A program made the translations under genes and the position numbers. From positions 248,001-312,000 of the forward strand of contig CANGYQ010000002.1 of NCBI GenBank assembly GCA_947458745.1: a stretch of DNA of 64,000 nucleotides, given 5' to 3'. Positions 17,820-26,506 of this stretch are shown piece by piece; within the stretch, counting starts at the first letter, position 1; each line of letters begins with the position of its first letter. The notes below the pieces were generated by a model. That model saw only the letters and a list, made by a program, of their open reading frames with translations. It searched no databases and was not told where the DNA came from. This stretch comes from Bryobacteraceae bacterium (lineage in GTDB: Bacteria > Acidobacteriota > Terriglobia > Bryobacterales > Bryobacteraceae).

Positions 17820-18746
17820 CTAAGCCACCGGCCCGCGCAACGGGCCCCACTGCGCAGCCATCGTCTTGCCGCGCTGCATGAGCGTGGTCATCTCCGGGGC
17901 GGGCAAAGGCTGGTAGTCGCGGGCGGCTTTCAGGGCCATGCGGAGCTCTTCGGGAGTCCGGACGCCGATGATGGCCACGGCCAAGCCGGGCGTGGACCAG
18001 GCGTAGCGGAGCGTCGCGGCATAGTCGTCTGCGGACATCAGGCGCGCGCCGCCCTTAACGGGTCCGCCGAGCACCTTCATGCCGATGACGCCGACGCCGC
18101 GTTTGCGGCATTCCGGCAGCACCTTCTCTTCAAAGTTGTAGATGTGGCGTTCGACGAAGTTGACGCTGCACATGAACAGCTCAATCTCACCGGTCTCGAT
18201 CACCGGGATGGCGCGCGCGGGACGCATGTGGCAGGTGGCGCCGATGTGCTTGATGACGCCTTTGCGCTTCCATTCCATCAGCGCGCCGAGCGTGCCTTCT
18301 TTGCGGTCGAGCATGACGTCGAGCGAGGGATAACGGTCCGTGCGGCCGACGTTGTGCATGTGGACGCAATCGAGATAGTCGGTCTGGAGTTTGTGCAACG
18401 AATCCTTGATCTGATAGTCGACGTCGCCTTTGGCGTTAGTCTCCACTTTGCTGACCAGGAAGACTTTGTCGCGCTTGCCTTTCAGGGCGCGGCCCAGACG
18501 CTCTTCACTGAGGTTGTAAGGCGGGGCGGTGTCGATGTAGTTGACGCCATTGTCGATGGCTTCGCCGATGACGCGGTCCATGTTGGCTTGGGTGGCGTCA
18601 TAGTCGCCCAGATGCTGGGCACCGATGCCGAAGATGGAGGCTTTGAAGTTGATGTTACCCAGGCGGCGGGTGGGCAGCGGCGTGTTTTGGGCACTGGCCG
18701 CCAGGGGCGCGGCGGCGGTGAGAGCGAACTGACGGCGGGTCAACAT
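17820..18746 (-). CDS. Exported aldo/keto reductase
   Basis: 308 residues. The leader MLTRRQFALTAAAPLAASAQ has a twin-arginine-like start. The AKR barrel follows with the catalytic tetrad: Asp in YIDTAPPYN, Tyr in that same block, Lys in FLVSKVE and His in CVHMHNV. NADPH-binding aldo/keto reductases with Tat leaders are typical of Acidobacteria and Planctomycetes sugar clusters; they would be exported with the cofactor bound. It is the first gene of the set AKR-RidA-PIG-L-esterase-dehydrogenase. A TAGAAT box ends 6 bases before its ATG and no Shine-Dalgarno site is present, so a leaderless message is likely. Confidence 0.88.
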   Translation of the reverse strand: MLTRRQFALTAAAPLAASAQNTPLPTRRLGNINFKASIFGIGAQHLGDYDATQANMDRVIGEAIDNGVNYIDTAPPYNLSEERLGRALKGKRDKVFLVSKVETNAKGDVDYQIKDSLHKLQTDYLDCVHMHNVGRTDRYPSLDVMLDRKEGTLGALMEWKRKGVIKHIGATCHMRPARAIPVIETGEIELFMCSVNFVERHIYNFEEKVLPECRKRGVGVIGMKVLGGPVKGGARLMSADDYAATLRYAWSTPGLAVAIIGVRTPEELRMALKAARDYQPLPAPEMTTLMQRGKTMAAQWGPLRGPVA

Positions 18747-18752
18747 GGCGCG

Positions 18753-18758
18753 ATTCTA
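18753..18758 (-). promoter_or_regulatory. -10 box of the aldo/keto reductase operon
   Basis: TAGAAT on the minus strand, 6 bases from the ATG at 18746. This spacing puts the transcription start at the start codon. Confidence 0.6.
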
Positions 18759-18822
18759 TCGCACTGGGGCATCGTGGGGACGGGGAGAGTGCGAGCAAAC
18801 TTAGAGCCAAGCTTGGCGCAGG

Positions 18823-18851
18823 CGGAAAGCCCCACGCTGACGCATGGGGCT
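18823..18851 (-). terminator. Terminator of the TIM-barrel isomerase gene
   Basis: Perfect 7-bp stem AGCCCCA/TGGGGCT (18828-18834 with 18845-18851), followed on the minus strand by TTTCC. It lies 24 bases past the isomerase stop and separates it from the aldo/keto reductase promoter. A 12-base palindrome, GCCAAGCTTGGC, sits next to it at 18806-18817. Confidence 0.7.
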
Positions 18852-18875
18852 AAGCCAATTCATTCTGCGAAAACC

Positions 18876-19727
<852 letters not shown>

Positions 19728-19734
19728 GACGGCT

Positions 19735-19740
19735 ATCGTA
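19735..19740 (-). promoter_or_regulatory. Possible -10 box of the TIM-barrel isomerase
   Basis: TACGAT on the minus strand, 7 bases before the ATG at 19727, with no Shine-Dalgarno site between. It may be an internal promoter within the two-gene unit. Confidence 0.4.
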
Positions 19741-19776
19741 TCAATCCCGGCGGCAGCGGCAACAGATGCGGGCAGT

Positions 19777-20235
19777 TTATTGCGGCGGTGCGGGTTTGGG
19801 TGCCGTGGGCCGGCGGTAGACAGGTTCAAAGTCCGGCTTGCTACCAAAGGTGATGCCCGAGGAACTGCTGCCGGTATTCGCGCTGGGCCGGTCGTAGGGC
19901 GTTGGGGGTTTAGGCGGGGGCGGAGCTTCCAGACCATTGGTGGTCCGCGTTTCCCGGGTGACGCGGGAGCCGCCGGTGGGCCGGGCGTCGACACGCTCGA
20001 TCTGCTCGCGGGGGATGGCTACCTGTTCGTTCTTTAGCGCGACGATGAGGCTCTCGTCGGTGACGTCGCCCAGTTTGGCGATGACGGGCGCGCCACCGGT
20101 GGTTTTGACGACGCGGATTTCCGCACCGGTCTTCACGGCCTTCAACTTTTCCCAGGTCAGTTTGTCCGCCGGGTTGTCAGCGGCCCCGAGAAAGGCGGTG
20201 GTGAACAGCAAAGCCAGCGATGATCGAAAGGCCAT
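19777..20235 (-). CDS. Secreted LSm/SH3-like small beta-barrel protein, function unknown
   Basis: 152 residues. A signal peptide (MAFRSSLALLFTTAFLGAAD) leads to a 55-residue beta region (LTWEKLKAVKTGAEIRVVKT, then AKLGDVTDESLIVALKNEQ and IPREQIERVD). This matches the LSm-like or SH3-like barrel seen in many secreted acidobacterial proteins. The last 60 residues are a proline/serine-rich unordered tail (APPPPKPPTPYDRPS). AAGGT 4 bases ahead of the ATG is the likely ribosome site. It is divergent from the small gene at 20304 and leads into the isomerase gene. No function can be assigned. Confidence 0.7.
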   Translation of the reverse strand: MAFRSSLALLFTTAFLGAADNPADKLTWEKLKAVKTGAEIRVVKTTGGAPVIAKLGDVTDESLIVALKNEQVAIPREQIERVDARPTGGSRVTRETRTTNGLEAPPPPKPPTPYDRPSANTGSSSSGITFGSKPDFEPVYRRPTAPKPAPPQ

Positions 20236-20303
20236 ATTGACCTTGTCGCCGATTTTGGAAGTGCAGTCAAGGGAAATTCAGTGCCCGCTCCGAGTCGAGC
20301 ACA

Positions 20304-20585
20304 ATGGAGGAGATGGGTTTTGCATTGTGGATCAACCAGGATTTGGCTTGGGCGCAGGGCACGCACGAGTATAAGCCGATGGGCGCGGCGGTGATCGGGA
20401 ACCAGGGTCGGTTCCGGGCGCGGGACTTTTCCGGGCGGAGACGGGCACCACGACGCCACCAGGACGGGTTCCGAGGCTTGTTTGCGTCGCTGGAGGACGT
20501 GAATCGTTATCTGGCGGAAGGCCAGTCACAAGTCTCGAAGAAAAATGTGAAGCCGCCTTCACGGCGCATTCTTTCAACACTTTAG
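20304..20585 (+). CDS. Small conserved-looking hypothetical protein
   Basis: Up to 93 residues. The N-terminal half looks like a real folded protein (MGFALWINQDLAWAQGTHEY, then GAAVIGNQGRFRARDF), and a second block (GLFASLEDVNRYLAEG) resembles a short helix; the rest is basic. ATG at 20313 (MGFALW) may be the true start, since GGAGG lies at 20306-20310. I do not recognise a family. It stands alone between a divergent gene and the next hypothetical gene. Confidence 0.5.
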   Translation: MEEMGFALWINQDLAWAQGTHEYKPMGAAVIGNQGRFRARDFSGRRRAPRRHQDGFRGLFASLEDVNRYLAEGQSQVSKKNVKPPSRRILSTL

Positions 20586-20664
20586 CGGCAGTATTCGGGA
20601 CGCCGGCGCGAGGCGGGTGGGGCGGATGGGCGGCCGCGGCGTGATAGTGTCAACGCGCTCCCGC

Positions 20665-21510
20665 ATGCTTACTTTTACCCACACTTCCACGCTGGCTCCG
20701 GCGCAGTTGGCGCTGCTTGAGCCGATTGCGGCTCGTTATGGTGCCGCTGTCGTTCCGCCCTCGCTTGAAGCCGGTTCCGCCGCGCAGGTGGAGATCCGGT
20801 TGATGGCGGAAGGTGGCGGCGAATTGCCGGCGGCCAATCACCCGGAGTTTCTCCGCACGGCCGCGCGGCTGTCGGTAGCCTTGCAGGAAGGGCTGCGGGC
20901 GTGGTTGCCCTATGTCTGGTTCGCCGATGTGGCGCGCTTTGGGGACTTTGAGTTGGCGGCGACGGTGGTGAACTATTCCGCGCTGCGTCCTTTTACGCCC
21001 AAGACCAAAGCCAGCTACGTATTCGATGTGCTGGACAATGACACGCCGCGGGCGGTGACGTTTTCGCTACAGCGGAATCTGGCGGCCAAGCTGGCGGTGA
21101 TTGAGCCGATGCTGCGGGCCTTGGGGTTCGAGCAGGCGGTCCAGTTTGCGCCACGCCGGGCGGAACGGCTGATTGCGAGTTTCAAGCGGAAGCCGCAACT
21201 GCTCTACAGCCTGTTTGTGGCGGAGCGCGAACTGGTGGAGCAGTATCTGGGCCGCAAGGATGAGAAGCTGATCGGCCGGCGGCTGCGGCGGCTGTTCGCG
21301 GCCAAAGACTTCACGTTTCTGGCCCCGTTGTTGGCGGTGGAAGTAGCGCGTGCGCTGGGAGCCACAATTTCAGCTGAGATTTTGGTGACGGCAGTGCCAC
21401 TTACTCCACATGAGCATCAATCCGTGCCTCCGGCTGATTCTTCTGGCCTCCCTGCTGGTTTGGCCTCAGTTGACCTGGGCAACGCCCGTGGACCCCAAGC
21501 CTGCGCCTAG
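20665..21510 (+). CDS. Hypothetical protein of about 280 residues
   Basis: 281 residues from ATG 20665. The composition is that of a soluble, helix-rich cytoplasmic protein with well-spaced hydrophobic positions (LRAWLPYVWFADVARFGDFE, LIASFKRKPQLLYSLFVAER). No signal peptide or catalytic motif was recognised. The last 34 residues (after AVPLTPHEHQ) have low complexity and overlap the start of the BON gene by 101 bases. They may be a read-on tail after an ancestral stop was lost, or reflect a frameshift near 21400. A GATAGT box at 20643-20648 may start transcription about 10 bases before the ATG. Confidence 0.6.
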   Translation: MLTFTHTSTLAPAQLALLEPIAARYGAAVVPPSLEAGSAAQVEIRLMAEGGGELPAANHPEFLRTAARLSVALQEGLRAWLPYVWFADVARFGDFELAATVVNYSALRPFTPKTKASYVFDVLDNDTPRAVTFSLQRNLAAKLAVIEPMLRALGFEQAVQFAPRRAERLIASFKRKPQLLYSLFVAERELVEQYLGRKDEKLIGRRLRRLFAAKDFTFLAPLLAVEVARALGATISAEILVTAVPLTPHEHQSVPPADSSGLPAGLASVDLGNARGPQACA

Positions 21511-21823
21511 CGCGGCCAAGCCGTCCGGCCCCAGTGTCGCCGACGCCGCCTTGCAACAGATCATTCAGGAAAAGTTCAGCCGCTCCAAGGCGGGCGGCGG
21601 CAAGTTTCAGGTGAAAGTGCAATCGGGTGTGGCGTACTTGAGCGGCAAGGCGGACGTTGTGCAGCACAAGGGTTCCGCGACGCGGATGGCGCGCACGGCG
21701 GGGGCGAAGCAGGTGGTCAACAATATTGTGGTGAGTGAGGCGGGCCGGCAGCGGGCCGCGCGGGCGCTGGAAAAGGGCCGCAGCGTGGGCGAGAAGCCGC
21801 GGCGGGCGGCCCTGAAGCCTTGA
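21410..21823 (+). CDS. Periplasmic BON-domain protein
   Basis: 137 residues. The signal peptide (PCLRLILLASLLVWPQLTWA) is followed by a linker and one BON domain (about 45-110: ALQQIIQEKFSR, FQVKVQSGVAYLSGKADVV, TAGAKQVVNNIVV). BON domains of the OsmY type bind phospholipid or help envelope integrity under stress. The C-terminal tail is basic. The first 101 bases overlap the previous gene in another phase, so the whole signal peptide is encoded inside the upstream gene; no later start would keep a signal. Confidence 0.75.
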   Translation: MSINPCLRLILLASLLVWPQLTWATPVDPKPAPSAAKPSGPSVADAALQQIIQEKFSRSKAGGGKFQVKVQSGVAYLSGKADVVQHKGSATRMARTAGAKQVVNNIVVSEAGRQRAARALEKGRSVGEKPRRAALKP

Positions 21824-21857
21824 CTGCCAGCCAGTGATCGGCGGCATCACAACACGC

Positions 21858-21863
21858 TAGAAT
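21858..21863 (+). promoter_or_regulatory. -10 box of the sialate O-acetylesterase gene
   Basis: TAGAAT ends 7 bases before ATG 21871, with no Shine-Dalgarno site; a leaderless start fits. Confidence 0.55.
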
Positions 21864-21870
21864 TCGGGTG

Positions 21871-23292
21871 ATGAAGTTTACTGCTCTACTGTGTTTGTGT
21901 GCGGCCACGCTGGCGGCCCAGTCCATTCGGATCACGTCGGGTGCGATGCCGCATCAGGTCTTTCAACGCAATGATGCGGGTAAGGCGGACATCACGTTAT
22001 CGGGCACGGCGGTGGATGGCGAAGGCAAGCCGGTGGAGGCCAAGCTGCTGCGCGGCATCGTGCCGGTGTTCGGCTTCACCAGCAAGAAGCTGGGTGTCGT
22101 CCAGAACGGCCAGTGGACCATCAAGCTGACCAACATCCCCACCGGCGGCCCCTACAAGCTGGAAGTGAAGATCGGCGGCACCAAGGCCAGCGAAGCGATT
22201 GAAGACTTGCTGGTGGGCGACATCTGGGTGCTGGGTGGCCAATCGAACATGGAAGGCGTGGGCAACCTGGAGAATGTCCAGACGCAGGACGACCGGGTGC
22301 ACACCTTCGACATGGTGCAGGAGCGGTGGCAGATTGCACAGGAGCCGTTGCACAACATGCCCGGTGCGGTGGACAAGATCCACTGGTCACTGGCGCGGCG
22401 GACGGACCGGCTGATGGGTCCGGCCCTGGAGGATTACAACAAGAACCGCAAGAAGGGTGCGGGTTTGGGCCTGCCTTTTGCGGTGGCGTATGCAAAGGCC
22501 TCCGGCGTGCCGGTGGGGTTGCTGCCGTGCGCGCATGGCGGCACATCGATGGACCAGTGGGATCCGGCCAAGTGGGACAAGGCGGCACCGGGCGATTCGC
22601 TGTACGGCTCCATGATGCGGCGCTTTGAGGCGGCGGGCGGCAAGGTGAAGGGGATGCTGTGGTACCAGGGCGAATCGGACGCGGGGTCCAAGTCCACCCC
22701 ACTGTTCAAGGCGAAGTTTGAGAACTTTATCGCCAAGGTGCGTGAAGACTTCGCCAACCCGAACCTGCCGTTCTACTTTGTGCAAATCGGCCGGCACGTC
22801 AACACGCAGAACGTTGAGTTTTGGAATGAAGTGCAGGAAATCCAGCGCTTAACCGAGACCACTGTACCCAACACGGCCGTGTTCAGCGCGGTGGATAGCG
22901 ACCTGGATGACGGCATCCACGTCTCGACGCCGGACTTGAAGCGGCTGGGCTTCAACATGGCTGCCTGGGCCACCGGCAAAGCGCAACGTGGACCGCGTCC
23001 GCTGGAGCCGGTCGTCGATGGCTCGTTGATCAAGCTGCCGTTCCGCGATGTCAACGGCAAGCTGGCGAGCGCTGGTCGTCCTTCTGGCTTTACGATCCAC
23101 GCGCCGACAGGCGAGGCACTGCCGGTGATCTACAAGACGCAGATCGATGGCTCGACGGTGCTGCTCCACATCCAGGGCAAGCTGCCGGAAGGGGCCACGC
23201 TGCGCTATGGCGCCGGCAAGGACCCCTATTGCAACATCCGCGACGAGCAGGGTTTTGGCCTGGTGGTCTTTGGTCCGCTGCCGTTGAAGTAG
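21871..23292 (+). CDS. Secreted sialate O-acetylesterase-like (SASA) hydrolase
   Basis: 473 residues from ATG 21871. After a signal peptide (KFTALLCLCAATLAAQ) comes a beta domain of about 80 residues. The SGNH-type core follows: nucleophile block VLGGQSNMEGVGN, oxyanion-type block MLWYQGESDAGSKS, and the catalytic Asp-His pair in DLDDGIHVSTPD. SASA enzymes remove acetyl groups from sialic acids or from plant polysaccharides; in soil Acidobacteria the second role is more likely. It stands alone with its own promoter. Confidence 0.87.
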   Translation: MKFTALLCLCAATLAAQSIRITSGAMPHQVFQRNDAGKADITLSGTAVDGEGKPVEAKLLRGIVPVFGFTSKKLGVVQNGQWTIKLTNIPTGGPYKLEVKIGGTKASEAIEDLLVGDIWVLGGQSNMEGVGNLENVQTQDDRVHTFDMVQERWQIAQEPLHNMPGAVDKIHWSLARRTDRLMGPALEDYNKNRKKGAGLGLPFAVAYAKASGVPVGLLPCAHGGTSMDQWDPAKWDKAAPGDSLYGSMMRRFEAAGGKVKGMLWYQGESDAGSKSTPLFKAKFENFIAKVREDFANPNLPFYFVQIGRHVNTQNVEFWNEVQEIQRLTETTVPNTAVFSAVDSDLDDGIHVSTPDLKRLGFNMAAWATGKAQRGPRPLEPVVDGSLIKLPFRDVNGKLASAGRPSGFTIHAPTGEALPVIYKTQIDGSTVLLHIQGKLPEGATLRYGAGKDPYCNIRDEQGFGLVVFGPLPLK

Positions 23293-23313
23293 CCACTGGG
23301 CAGTGAGCTTGGC

Positions 23314-23319
23314 TAAAAT
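23314..23319 (+). promoter_or_regulatory. -10 box of the parvulin gene
   Basis: TAAAAT ends 6 bases before the TTG start at 23326, so the message probably begins at the start codon. Confidence 0.6.
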
Positions 23320-23325
23320 GGCGGT

Positions 23326-24234
23326 TTGAAACTCACTGCATTACTTCTGATCGGCCTTAGCGCCTTCGCGCAGGCTCCGCGCAATGGTGTTCCGGAAGAG
23401 ACGGTGGTGGTGGACTTGGGCGGCGGGGTGAAGATGACCGCCGGCGAAGTCCTCCGCATTGTCAGCGCGATGGGCGGTCCGTTGCCCGGGTTCTTTGAGA
23501 AGGACCCCAAGGAGTTTATGCGTCAGTTCGGCCTGCTGGCGCGGCTGGCGTCCCTGGCGGAGAAATCCAAGCTGCCGGAGCGGGCACCGCACAAAGAGCG
23601 GTTGGCCTATACACGGATGAACGTGCTGATGCAGGGCATGCTGGATGAAAAGTCCAATGCCGCGCCGCCCGCTGATGAATTGGAGAAGTACTACAAGGTT
23701 CGGGGCCGGGACTTTGCTGAGGCTCACACGAAGGTTCTCTATGTTTCCTTCGTGACGGGAGATCAGCCGGCACCAGCAGGCGGCAAGAAGCCCTTGAACG
23801 AGGCGGAAGCCAAGGCGAAGATGGAGGGCCTGCGGAAGCAGCTAACGGCGGGCAGTGATTTCGTCAAGATCATCCGGGAGAACTCCGATGACGCGGTTTC
23901 GCGGGAGAAGAACGGCGATTATCCGCCGCTGAAGATCGGCGATGCGATTCCGGAGAACGTCAAGCAGGCGGTGTTTACGTTGAAGCCCGGTGCTTATAGC
24001 GAAGTGGTCCGCCAGCCGAATGGCTTCTATGTGTTCCGCCTGGAGAAGCTGGTGACACCGCCCCTGGCGGCAGTGCGGGAGCAAGTGGAGCGCGCGGTGA
24101 AGGATGCGCTGTTCAAGGGTTGGTTGGAGCAGGTGCGGGCGGAAGTGAACGGGGAAGTGAAGTTCATGAATGAAGATTTCTTCCGGCTGGCACCGGCTGG
24201 TGTGCCGCCGGTTCCCGGTGCCCCCAAGCCGTAA
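23326..24234 (+). CDS. Periplasmic parvulin-type peptidyl-prolyl isomerase (SurA/PpiC-like)
   Basis: 302 residues from a TTG start at 23326; the signal peptide (KLTALLLIGLSAFAQAP) begins there. A helical chaperone-like region (about 25-130) leads to a parvulin domain (about 130-245) with family blocks EAEAKAKMEGLRKQL, DFVKIIRENSDD, FTLKPGAYSEVVRQPNGFYV and FRLEKLVTPPLA. It would assist folding of outer membrane or secreted proteins, of which this region encodes many. The end overlaps the next small gene by 17 bases. Confidence 0.85.
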   Translation: MKLTALLLIGLSAFAQAPRNGVPEETVVVDLGGGVKMTAGEVLRIVSAMGGPLPGFFEKDPKEFMRQFGLLARLASLAEKSKLPERAPHKERLAYTRMNVLMQGMLDEKSNAAPPADELEKYYKVRGRDFAEAHTKVLYVSFVTGDQPAPAGGKKPLNEAEAKAKMEGLRKQLTAGSDFVKIIRENSDDAVSREKNGDYPPLKIGDAIPENVKQAVFTLKPGAYSEVVRQPNGFYVFRLEKLVTPPLAAVREQVERAVKDALFKGWLEQVRAEVNGEVKFMNEDFFRLAPAGVPPVPGAPKP

Positions 24235-24694
24235 GCCGAAGTTCGCGCCGCTCAAGCTGGAGGCCTGCCAGCCGCTGGAGCGCGTGCATGCCCGCACGAA
24301 CCTGCGCCAGCGGACGATTGAGCTGGATCAAGCACTATTGGCGGATGCCCCGGAGTTTGTCCGGATCACGGTCCACGAGATTTTCCACTTTGTCTGGCGA
24401 CGCCTGGACAATGCCACACGATTGAGCTGGCAACAGATGGTGGAAGGTGAATTGCGGCAGCAAGTGCCTGGCGAACTGGGCTGGTCCGCGGAGTGGCGCA
24501 AGGCGAAGATCGTTGAGGACGGAGGGTCACCGCGGCGCTGGCGGGAGTATGCTTGCGAGAGCTTTTGCGATACGGCTGCCTGGTACTTTTCTCCACGGCG
24601 CACGCATCCGGAGTTTACTTTGGGACGCGGTGCCCGCTCCATTCGCAAGCGCTGGTTCGACCATTTGCTGGCGACGCGGCCGCTACCGCTTTGA
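24218..24694 (+). CDS. Small HExxH putative metallopeptidase
   Basis: About 158 residues if GTG 24218 is used; ATG 24170 and GTG 24200 are in-frame alternatives deeper in the parvulin gene. The central motif VHEIFHFVWRRLDN is a HExxH zinc site. Downstream are EYACESFCDTAAWYF, whose Glu could be the third ligand, and the basic tail RSIRKRWFDHLL. No signal peptide, so it should be cytoplasmic. It resembles short SprT-like or minigluzincin-like proteins in size only; I do not recognise a family. It sits between the parvulin and thioredoxin-like genes. Confidence 0.65.
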   Translation: MPPSRKPKFAPLKLEACQPLERVHARTNLRQRTIELDQALLADAPEFVRITVHEIFHFVWRRLDNATRLSWQQMVEGELRQQVPGELGWSAEWRKAKIVEDGGSPRRWREYACESFCDTAAWYFSPRRTHPEFTLGRGARSIRKRWFDHLLATRPLPL

Positions 24695-24735
24695 TGTTTT
24701 CGTAACCGGCTCGGAATAGACTACGCCGCTGCCGG

Positions 24736-24741
24736 TATAAT
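24736..24741 (+). promoter_or_regulatory. Consensus -10 box of the TlpA-like operon
   Basis: TATAAT ends 7 bases before ATG 24749; no Shine-Dalgarno site and no convincing -35 box. Confidence 0.65.
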
Positions 24742-24748
24742 CAAGCAT

Positions 24749-25324
24749 ATGTCCCGGTTTTTGCTCTGCCTTGGCGCCTTGCTGTTGGTTTCGACCAGCT
24801 GTACCACCACTACGGAGGCGCGCGCGCTGAAACCGGAAGCCGGCCGCAAGCAGGCGCCGGGCTTTGACCTGAAGGACTCCACCGGCAAGGCCGTCAAGTT
24901 GTCTGAGTACAAGGGCAAAGTGGTGCTGCTGAACTTCTGGGCTACCTGGTGCGGCCCCTGCAAGGTGGAGATCCCCTGGTTCATCGACTTTGAAACGCGC
25001 TACAAGGACCAGGGCTTTGCTGTGCTGGGCGTGGCGATGGACGACGAGGGCTGGAGCATCGTGAAGCCCTACATCGACCAGAAGAAGATCAACTACCGCG
25101 TGCTGATGGGGACTGATCCGGTGGCGCAGCTTTATGGTGGCGTCGAAAGTTTGCCCACGACGTTTGTGCTGGATCGTGACGGCAAGATCGCGGGCGTCCA
25201 CATTGGATTGGTGAGCAAGAGTGAATACGAAAATGACATCAAACAGCTCCTCGGCCAGAAGAAGGCCAACTGGTTCCAGCCGATCCGCCTGGGCGACCTG
25301 GCGTCGATGCTGTTGGGCCGTTAG
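24749..25324 (+). CDS. TlpA/ResA-like thioredoxin lipoprotein
   Basis: 191 residues. A lipobox (LLLVSTSC, Cys about 18) ends the signal peptide. The thioredoxin domain follows: FDLKDSTGKAVKLSEYKGK, NFWATWCGPCKVEIPWF with the redox CxxC pair, and cis-Pro in VESLPTTFVLDRDG. TlpA/ResA proteins reduce apocytochrome Cys pairs or periplasmic disulfides. With the DsbD alpha-like gene next to it, a thiol-reduction role on the outer face of the inner membrane is likely. It could serve the ccm operon 14 kb away, which lacks its own CcmG. Confidence 0.9.
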   Translation: MSRFLLCLGALLLVSTSCTTTTEARALKPEAGRKQAPGFDLKDSTGKAVKLSEYKGKVVLLNFWATWCGPCKVEIPWFIDFETRYKDQGFAVLGVAMDDEGWSIVKPYIDQKKINYRVLMGTDPVAQLYGGVESLPTTFVLDRDGKIAGVHIGLVSKSEYENDIKQLLGQKKANWFQPIRLGDLASMLLGR

Positions 25325-25754
25325 CGTTACGGCCGCACTGGCCTTTGGGCAGAATGAGCAGTTGACGGTAGCCTCCGGCGGCAAGGTAGTGGCCAAGCGG
25401 GGAGAGACCGCCGTGGCCACGGTGCGGATCACGGTCAAGCCCGGTTTCCACATCAATTCGAACACGCCCAACGAGGAATACCTGATCCCTTTGCGGCTGA
25501 CCTGGGAACCGAAGCCGCTGGTGATGGAAAGCATCAAGTTCCCTACGCCGAAGCAGGACAAGTTTGAGTTTTCCGAGAAGCCTCTCAGCGTCTATGAGGG
25601 CGAGTTTGTGATCGAAACCAAGTTCAAGGTGCCGGCCGATGCCCCCACCGGCATGGGCTTGGCGAGCGGCAAGCTGCGGTATCAGGCTTGCAGCAACACC
25701 GCCTGCTACCCGCCCAAGACCGTGCCGGTTCAGATACCGCTGGACATCCGCTAA
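25233..25754 (+). CDS. Periplasmic DsbD N-terminal (alpha) domain protein
   Basis: About 173 residues. Residues about 45-170 match the immunoglobulin-like DsbD alpha domain: VKPGFHINSNTPNEEYLIPL, YEGEFVIETKFKVP and the redox region KLRYQACSNTACYPPKTVPV, with the two Cys seven residues apart. In DsbD this domain receives electrons from the membrane domain, which is missing here. The start is uncertain: ATG 25233 or GTG 25221 give a basic leader with hydrophobic CCWAVSVTAALAFG, encoded out of phase inside the TlpA gene (92-104 bases). A frameshift near 25320 would instead let the TlpA-frame ATG 25306 supply the leader. Confidence 0.75.
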   Translation: MTSNSSSARRRPTGSSRSAWATWRRCCWAVSVTAALAFGQNEQLTVASGGKVVAKRGETAVATVRITVKPGFHINSNTPNEEYLIPLRLTWEPKPLVMESIKFPTPKQDKFEFSEKPLSVYEGEFVIETKFKVPADAPTGMGLASGKLRYQACSNTACYPPKTVPVQIPLDIR

Positions 25755-25762
25755 ACGGCCCC

Positions 25763-26506
25763 ATGCGAAGGCTGCTGATCCGCCCCGGGGCCATCGGCGA
25801 CTGCCTGTTGACCTTTCCGGCGATGGAGGCGTTGAAGGCGGATTACACGGAGGTGTGGGTGCCGGGGGTGATGAAGCCGCTGCTGCAGTTTGCGGACCGG
25901 GTAGAATCGATTGCCAGCACGGGTCTCGATTGGCTGGCGATTCCGGGGGTGGAAGGCTTGCAGCGTCCGGTGCTGGACCGGTTGGCGGGCTTTGACAGCA
26001 TCGTCAGCTGGTACGGGACGCATCAGCCGGAATTCCGCGAGGCCGTCTCGCATTTGCCATTCCAGTTCTTCCCCGCCCTGCCGCCGCCACCCGGGCAGCC
26101 GCGCATTGATGTCCCGGAGCAACCACGAACGCGCATCCTCGTTCATCCCTTCTCCGGCAGTCCCGTGAAGGACTGGCCACTGGACCAGTGGGACGCATTG
26201 GCGGCGCGCCTGGGGGCCGAGTTTGCCATTGGGCGGGACCGTCGGCCCTTGTTTGAGGACCTGTATCAGCTGGCTTGCTGGCTAGCCAGCGCCAAGCTCT
26301 ACGTGGGCAACGATTCCGGCATCACGCACTTGGCCGCCGCCGTGGGGACGCCGGTGGTGGCGCTATTCGGGCCCACCGATCCAGGCATCTGGGCTCCGCG
26401 GGGGGCGCAAGTCGTGATAATCAAGAAGGAACGCCTGGAGGAGATCACCGTTGACGACGTTACTGCTGCTGTTGAGCGCTGCCTGGCCGGAAGCACCGGC
26501 GGCTGA
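25763..26506 (+). CDS. Family 9 glycosyltransferase (heptosyltransferase-like)
   Basis: 247 residues from ATG 25763, 8 bases after the DsbD-like gene. The N-terminal MRRLLIRPGAIGDCLLTFPA is the GT9 signature; the C-terminal half has ILVHPFSGSPVKDWP and YVGNDSGITHLAAAVGTP, then LFGPTDPGIWAPRG, which form the ADP-heptose site. It is shorter than the usual 320-350 residues, mainly in the linker between the Rossmann halves. It would add a heptose-like sugar to lipopolysaccharide core at the inner face of the membrane. The last 56 bases overlap the next gene. Confidence 0.87.
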   Translation: MRRLLIRPGAIGDCLLTFPAMEALKADYTEVWVPGVMKPLLQFADRVESIASTGLDWLAIPGVEGLQRPVLDRLAGFDSIVSWYGTHQPEFREAVSHLPFQFFPALPPPPGQPRIDVPEQPRTRILVHPFSGSPVKDWPLDQWDALAARLGAEFAIGRDRRPLFEDLYQLACWLASAKLYVGNDSGITHLAAAVGTPVVALFGPTDPGIWAPRGAQVVIIKKERLEEITVDDVTAAVERCLAGSTGG

